Shown: positions 16,475 through 24,075 of the stretch, piece by piece
Numbering within the stretch: the first letter of the stretch is position 1
How the letters are laid out: every line of letters begins with the position of its first letter
Program-made: the position numbers and the translations under genes
Notes under the pieces: model-generated
Database searches by the model: none
Seen by the model: the letters and a program-made list of their open reading frames with translations, nothing else
What the model was told of the DNA's origin: nothing
Source of the DNA: Phycisphaerales bacterium
GTDB lineage: Bacteria; Planctomycetota; Phycisphaerae; Phycisphaerales; UBA1924
Length of the DNA: 64,000 nt
Assembly (NCBI GenBank): GCA_007693785.1
Contig: RECY01000021.1
Coordinates: 124,001 to 188,000, forward strand
Reading direction: 5' to 3'

Positions 16475-17214
16475 AGCCCGGGCCGATCATCGCGATGGTG
16501 GCGTTGATCTTCCTCGGCATGTGGCTGGTGCTGCAGCCCTCGCTCTCTCGCAAATCGGTGCATGATCCGGACGCGAGCGTGCTGGTCGTGCGCACGGGGG
16601 CGACGGCGCTGCGTGTCGAGCAGCGCGAGGCCCGCCCGGAGACGTCCCGCGACGGGACGGGGGGGTTCGAGTATCACTTCATCGCGCCGGCGGAGCTGGA
16701 GGCGATGGGCTGGATCCCGTCGGCGCAGTTCGAGCGCGTGCTGGCCGAGCGGAGCGCCGCGTGGGAAGCCCGCCCCGCGTTCGAGCGCGGGCTGCTGGGC
16801 TTTTTCAATATCAGCACGTGGTGGAACTTCACGTGGATCGCGCTCGGGCTCGGGGGGCAGGTGTGCTTCTTCGGGCGGATGCTGATCCAGTGGGTGGTGA
16901 GCGAGAACCGGCGGGAGAGCGTGGTGCCGCCGCTGTTCTGGTGGCTCAGCTTCTTCGGCGGCGTGGCGCTGTTTACCTATTTTGTCTGGCGTGTGGACTT
17001 CGTGGGCGTGCTGGGGCAATCGACCGGGGTGGTGATCTACGCTCGGAACCTGCGATTGATCAAAAAGCAGAAACGACGCGTGGCGCGTCTCGCGGCTGAG
17101 GAAGCGGCCCGCGCGAGCGAACGCGAGGACCCCGCGCCGCAGCCGATGCTCGCGGGGAATGAAGGGCGGACGGTCGGGGATCACTCCGGTCGCGTGGGGG
17201 AAGGTTCGAACTGA
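16471..17214 (+). CDS. LAB_N domain membrane protein (lipid A biosynthesis-like)
   Basis: The product is 247 aa from a GTG start coupled to the glycosyltransferase. An N-terminal hydrophobic segment (IIAMVALIFLGMWLVLQP) precedes a periplasmic-looking region. The LAB_N core is at about residues 125-200: GLGGQVCFFGRMLIQWVVSE, then PPLFWWLSFFGGVALFTYFV, then GVVIYARNLRLI, with three short membrane helices. The C-terminus is charged. The domain is found fused to or beside lipid A disaccharide synthase and DPM-type transferases; its own role is not established. The context suggests lipid-linked sugar modification in the inner membrane. Confidence 0.8.
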   Translation: MKPGPIIAMVALIFLGMWLVLQPSLSRKSVHDPDASVLVVRTGATALRVEQREARPETSRDGTGGFEYHFIAPAELEAMGWIPSAQFERVLAERSAAWEARPAFERGLLGFFNISTWWNFTWIALGLGGQVCFFGRMLIQWVVSENRRESVVPPLFWWLSFFGGVALFTYFVWRVDFVGVLGQSTGVVIYARNLRLIKKQKRRVARLAAEEAARASEREDPAPQPMLAGNEGRTVGDHSGRVGEGSN

Positions 17215-17261
17215 CCGAGGCGTCGCCGATCGGCGGCTCGTGTTGCAATAGGGGTGCTCGG

Positions 17262-17912
17262 ATGCGCGTGTTGCTGGACGGTGCGGAGCTGACGGTCGAA
17301 TCGGCGAGCCTGCGATCGGCGCTGGAGGCGGCGGCGGCCGCCGCGGCGGCGAACGGGCGCGTGATCGTGGAAGTGGAGGCCGACGGCTCGCCCGTCCCCG
17401 CCGACGATCTCGCCTCGCCTTCGAGCGAGCCGATGCAGGCGGGCGAACTTCAGATGACCAGCGCCGACCCGCGGAGCCTGGTCGCCGTCACCCTCCACGA
17501 CGCGGGGGACGCGGTCGCGCAGCTCCGCGAGGGGCAGGCCCGTGCCGCCGAGGCGGTTCAGAGCGGCAAGATCGAGGACGCGCTCGCGACGCTCGCGCAG
17601 GTGCTCGGCGTCTGGCAGGCGGCGCACGACGCGGTCGAGAAAGGGGCGGCCCTGCTCGGGATCGATCTCGACGCGATGCGCCTCACCCTGCCCAGCGGCG
17701 CGAACGAGACGGTCGGCCCGCGTGTGCAGAGCCTCGCCGCTAAGCTCGGCGAGCTGAAGCGAGCCGTCACCGATCAGGACTGGACCGCGCTCAGCGACAC
17801 CCTCGCCTACGACCTCGACGAGGAATCCGTCGCCTGGGCGGGCATGTTGCACGCGATGGGCGACCAGATCCAGGGCGGGCCCGCGCGTGACAACCCGGCG
17901 GCGGGGGGCTGA
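17262..17912 (+). CDS. Conserved-looking protein of unknown function
   Basis: I do not recognise this 216 aa protein. It has no signal peptide and no membrane segment. An Ala-rich helix is present at residues 17-35 and a long helical region from about 80 to 200 (AVAQLREGQARAAEAVQSGKIEDAL, then RVQSLAAKLGELKRAV). The acidic end (YDLDEESVAWAGMLHAMGDQI) looks helical too. GGGG lies before the ATG. It is followed after only two bases by another unknown gene on the same strand, so the two probably form an operon. A role in flagellar or chaperone-like helical bundles would be a guess. Confidence 0.65.
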   Translation: MRVLLDGAELTVESASLRSALEAAAAAAAANGRVIVEVEADGSPVPADDLASPSSEPMQAGELQMTSADPRSLVAVTLHDAGDAVAQLREGQARAAEAVQSGKIEDALATLAQVLGVWQAAHDAVEKGAALLGIDLDAMRLTLPSGANETVGPRVQSLAAKLGELKRAVTDQDWTALSDTLAYDLDEESVAWAGMLHAMGDQIQGGPARDNPAAGG

Positions 17913-17914
17913 GC

Positions 17915-18652
17915 GTGGTCGAGCACGCGTCGCTGGAGGGGTTCGGATCGCCCGCGGAACGGGCGGCCCGTCTCGATGCGCTCATGGAGCGCGCCTCCGC
18001 GGCGCTGACACGGACGGATTACTTCCAGGCGATCGAGCTCGCGTCGACTGCTCTGCGGCGTGCGCACCAGCAGCGCGATTACGAGCGCATGGCCCGCATC
18101 TGCCTCCCCTTGCAGGAAGCGCGCCGCCAGGTCCGCCAGCTCGCCAGCGACGCGGGCGCGAGCGGGGGCGTGTTCGTGGTCGCGCGGGCGCAGGACCTGC
18201 CCGAGCGGCTTGCGCCGGGGTGCTATCTGGTGCAGCCCCCGATGATCGGGGCGGAGGGCCGCCAGCTCGCCGACACGCTGTCGGCCTCACGGGTCGCGGG
18301 GCTGGTGGTGACGCGGGAGCCGATGACCTCCGGCGGGCAGTGGCCGATCGTCGCGGTGGGCGCGTCGATCGTGCGCACGCGCGTCACGCCCCCGCCCTGC
18401 GCGACGCCCAAGGCGGGGTGCCTGACGCGGGACGAGCTCCGCGGCACGCCCCCGGTCTCGTGGTTCGAGCACGCGAGCGAGACGCTGGGCGACGCCGCGA
18501 TCGCCGCGGCAACCGGCGAAGGGGCGGCCCTCGTCGATGAGCTGCTCGCCCTGCTCGAAGCGACGCCCGAGCACGAAAAACTTCACCAGCGCCTCGCGGA
18601 TGTCTGCCGAGCGATCGCCTCGACGGACAACACGCCCAATCCGGCGGCCTGA
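17915..18652 (+). CDS. TPR-like protein of unknown function
   Basis: The product is 245 aa from a GTG start, two bases after the preceding stop. Residues 15-75 form a helical pair (ASAALTRTDYFQAIELASTALRRA, YERMARICLPLQEARRQV) like one and a half TPR units. A beta-alpha segment follows at 80-160 (GVFVVARAQDLPERL, GCYLVQPP, VAGLVVTREP, WPIVAVG), which looks like a small nucleotide- or ligand-binding fold. The end is helical again. No catalytic motif is evident. It is the last gene before a strong hairpin at 18702-18760. Confidence 0.65.
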   Translation: MVEHASLEGFGSPAERAARLDALMERASAALTRTDYFQAIELASTALRRAHQQRDYERMARICLPLQEARRQVRQLASDAGASGGVFVVARAQDLPERLAPGCYLVQPPMIGAEGRQLADTLSASRVAGLVVTREPMTSGGQWPIVAVGASIVRTRVTPPPCATPKAGCLTRDELRGTPPVSWFEHASETLGDAAIAAATGEGAALVDELLALLEATPEHEKLHQRLADVCRAIASTDNTPNPAA

Positions 18653-18701
18653 CGCTCCAGAGCCGCCGACTTCGAGCTCCGGACGCCCCGGCGACCGGCT
18701 T

Positions 18702-18760
18702 GAGCCGGCACGCGAGCCACGCTCCGACGCGCTCGGCATCGGGCGTGGCTCGCGCGGCTC
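18702..18760. terminator. Long GC hairpin between convergent genes
   Basis: GAGCCG plus CGCGAGCCACGC (18702-18722) pairs with its complement at 18743-18760, with one three-base bulge. The interval is convergent, so it may stop both transcripts. There is no T-run. Confidence 0.5.
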
Positions 18761-18801
18761 GGCGTCCCTCTGGCGGGGCGTCGCGGCGACCGGGCCGCGG
18801 C

Positions 18802-19248
18802 TTACCAGCAGTAGCTGCGACGGTGGTAGTAGTGGCGGCTTGAGCGGTAATAGGTGTGGGTGTGGCGGTGATAGTTGTGCCGGTGGTAGTTGTGCGAGTG
18901 ATAGTGGTGGGAGTGGTGGACCTGGGGGGCGCGCCCGAAGCTGGCGCGTTGGTCGGCTCGGAAGTTGGCGTCGCCGATGACGGCGCCGGTGGTTCCGCCG
19001 ATGATCGCGCCGGCCGCCGCGCCCTTGCCGGCGTCGCCGGTGAGGGATCCGAGCCCGAGCCCGGCGAGCGCACCGAGGGCCGCGCCCCCGAAGGCGCCCT
19101 CCCCGGCGGTCGCGCACCCGGTGGAGCCTCCGGCGATCGCGAGCCCGAGCAGGGCGGCCGCCAGGGCCCGGCAAGGGGCGGTCCAGCGTCCGGTGCGGGT
19201 GCGCGTGGTCGTTCGAGTGACGTGTGCGGTGATGATGTGGTCCGACAT
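18802..19248 (-). CDS. Glycine-zipper lipoprotein with His/Tyr/Arg-rich tail
   Basis: The product is 148 aa. GAGGA precedes the ATG at 19248. A hydrophobic export segment (ALAAALLGLAIAGG) ends in STGC, an atypical lipobox with Cys45. Residues 50-95 form a glycine-zipper 2TM motif (GGAALGALAGLGLGSLTG, then GAAAGAIIGGTTGAVIG), as in outer-membrane lipoproteins of the SlyB/OmpA-zipper type. The last 45 residues are dominated by His and Tyr (HHYHSHNYHRHNYHRH), ending in RRSYCW. A metal- or pH-sensing role for the tail is inferred only from composition. A dyad and a -10-like box lie about 70-90 bases upstream of the start. Confidence 0.75.
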   Translation of the reverse strand: MSDHIITAHVTRTTTRTRTGRWTAPCRALAAALLGLAIAGGSTGCATAGEGAFGGAALGALAGLGLGSLTGDAGKGAAAGAIIGGTTGAVIGDANFRADQRASFGRAPQVHHSHHYHSHNYHRHNYHRHTHTYYRSSRHYYHRRSYCW

Positions 19249-19317
19249 GAGGGGTCCTCGCTCTCTGGCTGGGCCCGGGGAGGGCCGACCGGGCGACCGC
19301 CGCCCGGCAGAAGTGCA

Positions 19318-19339
19318 AGTTAGCACTAACTCACTTATA
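19318..19339 (-). promoter_or_regulatory. Putative promoter -10 with adjoining operator dyad of the glycine-zipper gene
   Basis: On the minus strand TATAAG (19334-19339) is followed at once by the perfect dyad AGTTAG, TG, CTAACT (19318-19331), about 70 bases before the start codon. A second perfect 8 bp inverted repeat lies at 19339-19360. No good -35 is seen. An operator over the transcription start fits repression, perhaps by a TetR-type protein. Confidence 0.35.
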
Positions 19340-19377
19340 CCGCAAGCGAAATCTTGCGGTTGCGGACGACTGGCGCG

Positions 19378-19400
19378 AAAAAAACCCGCCGAGGGGCGGG
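19378..19400 (-). terminator. Rho-independent terminator after the CpeT-FKBP gene
   Basis: A 6 bp GC stem (19385-19390 with 19395-19400), tetraloop, then seven T on the minus strand. It lies about 100 bases beyond the stop at 19504. Confidence 0.8.
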
Positions 19401-19503
19401 GAATTCGGTGTTTGGATGTCCGATGACGAGGTCTCACCCGTCTGGCTCGCTCGTGAGGGCGTGCCGCGGTGCTGGTCGGGTTGGGGGTGTGACAGCCCGG
19501 GGC

Positions 19504-20514
19504 TTATTCGGCGACGACGGAGGTGATGTCGAGGACGCGGACCTCGAAGAAGAGGGTGGCGTTGGGGGGGATCTGCCCGCCGGCGGCGCCGCGCTCGCCG
19601 TAGCCGAGCTCGGGCGGGATCACCATGCGTCGGATGGTGCCGACGGTCGCGCCGGGGATGCCGGCGTTCCACCCGTCGATGAGGCGTCCGGGGAGGGGGA
19701 AGGTGAACGGCTGCCCGTCGCGCTCGCTGGAGGCGAACTGCACGCCGGTCGCGACGGGGGCGTTGAGGTCCTGGACCCAGCCCTTGTACTCCACGGTGAC
19801 GTCGGTCCCGTTGCTGGCCTCGATCTCACCCTCGGGGCGGGCGAAGTCGATCACGACCAGACCGCCCGAGAGCAGTTCGGCCCGGACGTTGGGCTCGGCG
19901 CGTTCGAAGGTGTAGCTCGCGTCGTCGTCCTGCCCCCAGGCGATGGAGCCGTCGGCGGCGAGGCCGCGGTCGGTCGTGACCAGACGCCCCGCGGCGAGGT
20001 GGACGCTGGAGGTCATGTTGACCGCGCCGCCGTGCCCGGTGGGGTAGGGGTGGGGGGTTGCGCCCTGGAACCCGTCGCCCTCGGCTTCAAGCTCGACGTC
20101 GAGCGTCGCGATCAGATCGCTGCGCTGGAGCTGGGGGAAGACCTCGGGCACGGCCCAGAGCCCGACAAGCGTGGGCTGGATGCCGGGGACGTTACGGAAC
20201 TCGTAGGTGCGCAGGCGGAGGGTGCCGTCGTGGTCGTAGAGCTGGAAGATCGCCTGGCGATAGGGCTCGTGAGCGTTGTCCTCGCGGGCGAGCTCGACGT
20301 AAAAGGCGTTGTCCACGTCGATGAGCCCGACGGGGGCGACGTGCATGAAAACGTGGGTGTCGCCACCGTTGTCATGGGCGGGGACGGGGCTGGCGGTGCG
20401 CCAGGAGCCGGCGAGGAGCTCGGCGGCTCGCTCGATGTGGTCGTTGGCGAGAGCCGCGGGGCACGCGAGGGCGAGGCCGCTCGCGAGGGCGATGAGGCGT
20501 GTGGTGCGGTGCAT
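19504..20514 (-). CDS. CpeT/CpcT-like domain fused to an FKBP-type peptidyl-prolyl isomerase
   Basis: The product is 336 aa, started at 20514 with GGAGGAG upstream. A signal peptide (LIALASGLALACPAALA) exports it. Residues 25-190 match the CpeT/CpcT fold: LLAGSWRTASP, HVFMHVAPVGL, NAFYVELAREDNAHEPYRQAIFQL, where FYxEx...PYRQ is the hallmark. In cyanobacteria this family attaches bilins to phycobiliproteins; here the pigments are absent and the role is unknown. Residues 235-336 are an FKBP domain (VTVEYKGWV, GWNAGIPGATVG, RRMVIPPELGYGERG, PPNATLFFEVRVLDI), catalysing Pro isomerisation. A CpeT-FKBP fusion in the periplasm is unusual. A terminator follows, and mdh lies 95 bases upstream on the same strand. 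Confidence 0.8.
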   Translation of the reverse strand: MHRTTRLIALASGLALACPAALANDHIERAAELLAGSWRTASPVPAHDNGGDTHVFMHVAPVGLIDVDNAFYVELAREDNAHEPYRQAIFQLYDHDGTLRLRTYEFRNVPGIQPTLVGLWAVPEVFPQLQRSDLIATLDVELEAEGDGFQGATPHPYPTGHGGAVNMTSSVHLAAGRLVTTDRGLAADGSIAWGQDDDASYTFERAEPNVRAELLSGGLVVIDFARPEGEIEASNGTDVTVEYKGWVQDLNAPVATGVQFASSERDGQPFTFPLPGRLIDGWNAGIPGATVGTIRRMVIPPELGYGERGAAGGQIPPNATLFFEVRVLDITSVVAE

Positions 20515-20609
20515 CGGTCTGCTCCTCCGGGGGTGTCGTGCTTCTGGGGAAGGCGGGCGCGGGGCGCGTGCCAACGCGTCCAGATTACCGGCATCGGCAT
20601 CGTGGCGTT

Positions 20610-21566
20610 TCAGGCGAGCTCGGGGAACATCTTCTTGACGGTTTCGACCAGGTCCTGCACGTGGCTGGCGGACTCGTCGAAGAGCTTCTGCTCGTTGGCG
20701 TCGAGCTTGAACTCGACGACCTTCTCGACGCCCTTCGCGCCGAGCAGGGCGGGGACGCCGACGAAAAGGCCCTTGGCGCCGAACTGCCCCTCGCAGTAGA
20801 CGGCGCTGGGGATGATGCGCTTTTTGTCTTTGACGATGGCCTCGACCATCTGGATGGTGCCGCTGGCGGGGGCGTAGTAGGCGCTGGTGCCCATGAGCTT
20901 GACGATCTCGCCGCCGCCGACTTTGGCGCGTTCGACGCAGGCGGCGACCTTGTCTTCGGAGAGCAGGTCGGTGACGGGGATGCCGTGGACGCTGGTGAGT
21001 CGGGGGAGGGGGACCATGTCGTCGCCGTGCCCGCCGAGGAGCAGGGCCTGGACGTCCTCGATGCTGCACCCGATCTCCATCGCGATGAAGGCTCGGTAGC
21101 GGGCGACGTCGAGCGCGCCGGCCTGGCCCATGACGCGGTGGGTCGGGAAGCCGGTGGCCTTCCACGCGGTGTAGACCATCGCATCGAGCGGGTTGCTGAC
21201 GACGATGACGATCGAGTCGGGCGCGTGCTGCTTGACCTGCTCGCTGACGCTCTTGACGATCTTGACGTTGGTCTCGATGAGGTCGTCGCGGCTCATGCCG
21301 GGCTTGCGCGGGAGGCCCGCGGTGATGACGACGACGTCGGAGCCGGCGATGTCCTTATAGTCGCTGGTGCCGACGAGATGCCCATCGAAGCGCTCGATGG
21401 GCCCGCAGCAGGCGAGGTCGAGCATCTTGCCCTGCGCGACGCCGACGCGGTCGGGGATGTCGAGCAGGACGATGTCGCCGAGCTCCTTGGCGGCGGCCCA
21501 GTGGGCGCAGGTCGCCCCGACGTTCCCGGCTCCGATGATGCTGATCTTGGCGCGACGCGTGGGCAT
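20610..21566 (-). CDS. mdh: Malate dehydrogenase, LDH-like type
   Basis: This 318 aa enzyme interconverts malate and oxaloacetate with NAD in the TCA cycle. The Rossmann start is ISIIGAGNVGATCAHWAA, and the Asp of VLLDIPD selects NAD. The active-site segments are AGLPRKPGMSRDDL (with the substrate-binding Arg of the mobile loop), VVSNPLDAMVY and the catalytic His in LLGGHGDDMVPL. Length and motifs fit the group of MDHs closer to lactate dehydrogenases, with Arg in the specificity loop pointing to malate. AGGGGAG precedes the ATG. It stands 95 bases before the CpeT-FKBP gene on the same strand. Confidence 0.95.
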   Translation of the reverse strand: MPTRRAKISIIGAGNVGATCAHWAAAKELGDIVLLDIPDRVGVAQGKMLDLACCGPIERFDGHLVGTSDYKDIAGSDVVVITAGLPRKPGMSRDDLIETNVKIVKSVSEQVKQHAPDSIVIVVSNPLDAMVYTAWKATGFPTHRVMGQAGALDVARYRAFIAMEIGCSIEDVQALLLGGHGDDMVPLPRLTSVHGIPVTDLLSEDKVAACVERAKVGGGEIVKLMGTSAYYAPASGTIQMVEAIVKDKKRIIPSAVYCEGQFGAKGLFVGVPALLGAKGVEKVVEFKLDANEQKLFDESASHVQDLVETVKKMFPELA

Positions 21567-21691
21567 CGAGTGGCTCCCCTGGCAAGTGATTGAGCTTGAA
21601 AAACCGAACGGAACCCGCGCGGACGGTCGCGTGGGACGGGATCATAAGCGCGGAGGTTGGAGAGTGGGAGCGTGGAAGGCGGATAGGGAGA

Positions 21692-21736
21692 CCCGGAAAA
21701 GCTGCGCCGCGGCGGCTTCGCGTTTCCGGGGCACCG
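21692..21736. repeat. Family B palindrome, single copy
   Basis: CCCGGAAAAGCTGCGCCGCG pairs with the following CGCGTTTCCGGGG half and ends in GCACCGG. It is one arm of the doublet type described at 21762-21926, standing 25 bases before that doublet. Confidence 0.8.
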
Positions 21737-21761
21737 GAGGGTTCTGTTGGCCAGCCTCTGC

Positions 21762-21926
21762 GGTGCCATGGAAACGCGGAGCCGGGCTTCTGAGCCCGGC
21801 GGAGCTTTTTCATGCTCGGGGTCGGACGGGGTTGGGTGTGGGGGGAGCGTTGGAAAATCGAGATCGAAGAGAGGGGGAGCCCGGAAAAGCTGCGCCGCAG
21901 ACGGCTCCGCGTTTCCGGGGCACCGG
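21762..21926. repeat. Family B palindrome doublet (REPIN-like), locus 1
   Basis: The left palindrome starts GGTGCCATGGAAACGCGGAG and closes with CGGAGCTTTTTCATG (21762-21813). After a G-rich spacer of 66 bases the right palindrome runs CCCGGAAAAGCTGCG to CCGGGGCACCGG (21880-21926). The outer ends are inverted repeats of each other. It sits between mdh and the unknown gene 21933-22733. Confidence 0.85.
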
Positions 21927-21932
21927 AGAGGG

Positions 21933-22733
21933 TCAGCCGGTGAACTCTTCCACCGGTAGCGGCGGGATCGGGGCGGACCTTCTCGGCGGCAGAGCCACGG
22001 GCTGCGCCTCGCCGCCCTCGATCGCGCGCACCAGCAGCGGCTGCCCGGCGGGGAGCTGGTCCTCCGGCGCGAGGACGTCGCGGACGGGGCCGCCCTTGGC
22101 GAAATCGAACTGGCGGTAGGCGAGTCGCCGGACGCGGACGGCGCGGGGGGCGGTGACGAGTTGCTCGGATTGCCCAAGGAATTCGCCCACGAGGGCGGCA
22201 TGGTCGGGGTCGATCGCGCCGCGCCGCCCGGGGCGGAGGTGGGCCGCGACGCAGCCGGCAAAGATCGGGACGCCCGGGCTGGGCAGGTCGAGGTCGCCGG
22301 CGAAGCCGCTCGCGATGAGGGCGGCGACGATCTCAGCCGGGTGCTCGGCCTCCAGCGCCTCGGCCCGCACGAGCCACTCCAGCCCGAGCGACTGGGCGGC
22401 GACGAGGGCGTGGGCCGCGTCGTGGAGGAGCTCGTCGATCGCCTCGGGCATGGGCTCGCCGCGCCAGGCGTCGTGGAGCTCCTTCGCGTGGCGGCGGACG
22501 AGCAGCTCGCCCCGGTCGAGCCCGAGGGCGCGCTCGTCCGGCGGGAGGGCGTCGGTCTCCGCGAGCGCGTGGGTGATCGCCTGAAGCCCGATGATCGGCG
22601 CGACCGAGGCCTTCCAGCGCCCGCCGTCGCCGTCCGCGGGCAACGCGACGGCCCGCTGGGCGAACTCGGTCCAATAGGCGAGCAGCGTCGCCCAGGTGCG
22701 GGCGCGGGAGGGATCGGGCGGCGTGTCGGGCAT
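21933..22733 (-). CDS. Soluble protein of unknown function
   Basis: I do not recognise this 266 aa protein. The start is at 22733 (MPDTPPDPSRARTW); the open frame continues upstream only through the neighbouring repeat. It has no signal or membrane segment. Residues 10-125 look helical (WATLLAYWTEFAQRAV, ELHDAWRGEPMPEAIDELLHDAAHALVAAQ), followed by EWLVRAEALEAEHPAEIVAALIASG and a Pro-rich beta-like end. It is bracketed by family B doublets on both sides in opposite orientation. No homologue-based function can be offered. Confidence 0.6.
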   Translation of the reverse strand: MPDTPPDPSRARTWATLLAYWTEFAQRAVALPADGDGGRWKASVAPIIGLQAITHALAETDALPPDERALGLDRGELLVRRHAKELHDAWRGEPMPEAIDELLHDAAHALVAAQSLGLEWLVRAEALEAEHPAEIVAALIASGFAGDLDLPSPGVPIFAGCVAAHLRPGRRGAIDPDHAALVGEFLGQSEQLVTAPRAVRVRRLAYRQFDFAKGGPVRDVLAPEDQLPAGQPLLVRAIEGGEAQPVALPPRRSAPIPPLPVEEFTG

Positions 22734-22745
22734 GGGGGATTGTTG

Positions 22746-22896
22746 CCGGTGCCCCGGAAACGTGGAGCCGCCGCGGCGCAGCTTTTCCGGGACTCTTTCT
22801 TCTTCCACGCTCGTTCTGCAATGGGAGCCGTCCGTCCCCGGCATGGAAAAGCTCCGCCGGGCTCGAAAGCCCGGCTCCGCGTTTCCATGGCACCGG
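22746..22896. repeat. Family B palindrome doublet, locus 2 (reverse orientation)
   Basis: The right-type palindrome comes first, reversed (CCGGTGCCCCGGAAACGTGG to GCTTTTCCGGG, 22746-22791), then a 50-base spacer, then the left type (CATGGAAAAGCTCCGCCGGG to TTTCCATGGCACCGG, 22842-22896). It fills the divergent space before the flavin reductase start at 22929. Confidence 0.85.
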
Positions 22897-22928
22897 ACGT
22901 GCGGACCCGGGCTCGATAGGCTCGGCGT

Positions 22929-23579
22929 ATGGAACTCGACCCCGCCAAGCTGAAGTACCAGGACCGCTACAAGCTGCTGATCGGGCTGGTGACGCCGCGG
23001 CCTATTGCGTTTGTGAGCACGTGCGACGCCGAGGGTCGCCCGAATCTCGCGCCGTACTCGTTTTTTACGGCCGTCGGGAGCAACCCGATGCTGCTGATGT
23101 TCTGCCCGGCGAACAAGGAGGACGGGTCGGAGAAGGACTCGCTGCGGAACGCCAAGCCGGCGGGCGAGGGGGGCGTGGGGGAGTTCGTGGTGAACGTCGC
23201 GAGCGAGTCGTTCATCACGCAGGTCGCGGCGGCCGGCGAGGAACTGGCGTTCGGCCAGAGCGAGTTCGAGCTGACGGGGCTGACGCCGACGCCGAGCAGC
23301 GTGGTGAAGCCGCCGCGTGTGCTGGAGAGCCCGGCGAGCTTTGAGTGCCGCACGGTGCGGATCGTGCGCACGAACCCGGGCGAAGCGGGGGGCGGGAACA
23401 TTGTGCTGGGCGAGGTCGTGCGCGTCCACGCGCGTGATGGGCTGTTGAACGACCGCCTGCACACCGACGCGGGCGGGCTCGCGAGCGTGGGTCGTATGGG
23501 CGGGGCGAGCTACTGCCTGACGCGCGACCGCTTCGACCTGCCGCGGGGGAAGGCGGCGCTGGACCTCGGCGGGGCGTGA
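22929..23579 (+). CDS. Flavin reductase family protein (FMN-binding split barrel)
   Basis: The product is 216 aa. The start MELDPAKLKYQDRYKLLIGL leads into VTPRPIAFVSTCDAEGRPNLAPYSFFTAVGSNP, the typical split-barrel motif that binds FMN. The later NFVVNVASE-like segment (EFVVNVASESF) and the ECRTVRIV strand with the IVLGEVVRVH segment also fit. Members reduce flavins with NAD(P)H or serve as oxygenase partners; the substrate is unknown. No good ribosome site precedes the ATG because a family B doublet ends only 32 bases upstream. A perfect 14 bp stem lies 43 bases after the stop. Confidence 0.85.
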   Translation: MELDPAKLKYQDRYKLLIGLVTPRPIAFVSTCDAEGRPNLAPYSFFTAVGSNPMLLMFCPANKEDGSEKDSLRNAKPAGEGGVGEFVVNVASESFITQVAAAGEELAFGQSEFELTGLTPTPSSVVKPPRVLESPASFECRTVRIVRTNPGEAGGGNIVLGEVVRVHARDGLLNDRLHTDAGGLASVGRMGGASYCLTRDRFDLPRGKAALDLGGA

Positions 23580-23622
23580 GCGGCTCGCGAGCTTGAACAC
23601 GCGCGGGTATGTCGAAACAAAG

Positions 23623-23653
23623 ACCCCCCGGCGAGCGGTGCTCGCCGGGGGGT
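23623..23653. terminator. Perfect 14 bp hairpin after the flavin reductase gene
   Basis: ACCCCCCGGCGAGC (23623-23636), a GGT loop and the exact complement (23640-23653). There is no T-run on the plus strand; on the minus strand CTTTGTTTC follows, so it may also catch read-through from nrdJ. Confidence 0.65.
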
Positions 23654-24075
23654 GGGGAGGTTGGGGTTCGAGCTTTTGGCGGGCCGCCACGGGCAGGGGC
23701 GGTTTTTCGGGCGGGCGTGAACGCCTCGCGCCCGTTGCCGGGGCTCGAATCCCCGAGAGAGGCGTGGGTTCGGGCAGGCCGAGTGTGTCCGCGGGGAGAG
23801 CGCTGGTCTGGTTCGGTCGGCGGCCTCCGTGGCGTTCGCGGGCGGCGCTGAGAGAGAGGAAGAGCAAGGCCGCTGCGGGCACAGATGTCGCCGTCTGACG
23901 CCGAGTCCGAACCGGGCGTGTCCGGGAGCAACGATCCTCGTCACCCCCGCGGGCGTCAGTCATTGACGCGCCGACCCTTGACCAGTTGCCGCGGACGGGC
24001 CTGCCGTCGCCACGCCGTGCGCCCGGGCCGCCGAGGAGAGCGGCGGCCCGGGCGGAGAGAACGGGTGTTAGTTCA
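23654..24075. other. Intergenic stretch between flavin reductase and nrdJ, no gene seen
   Basis: About 420 bases. Short open frames on both strands have no recognisable product. It contains a T-arm-like hairpin at 23739-23755 without a tRNA around it, and at 24021-24053 a strong stem (GCCCGGGCCGCC with its complement) 22 bases beyond the nrdJ stop that may end that transcript. Confidence 0.5.
24021..24053 (-). terminator. GC hairpin after nrdJ
   Basis: A 12 bp perfect stem (24021-24032 with 24042-24053) around a 9-base loop, 22 bases past the stop of nrdJ on the minus strand. No T-run follows. Confidence 0.5.

Noticed and set aside
16246-17184. A long minus-strand frame opposite the LAB_N gene.
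   Set aside because: It is antisense to two coupled genes with clear domains and has His/Arg/Pro-rich composition typical of shadow frames.
23739-23755. CGGGG-CTCGAAT-CCCCG resembles the T-arm of a tRNA.
   Set aside because: No matching acceptor stem, D-arm or anticodon arm could be found at the proper distances on either strand.
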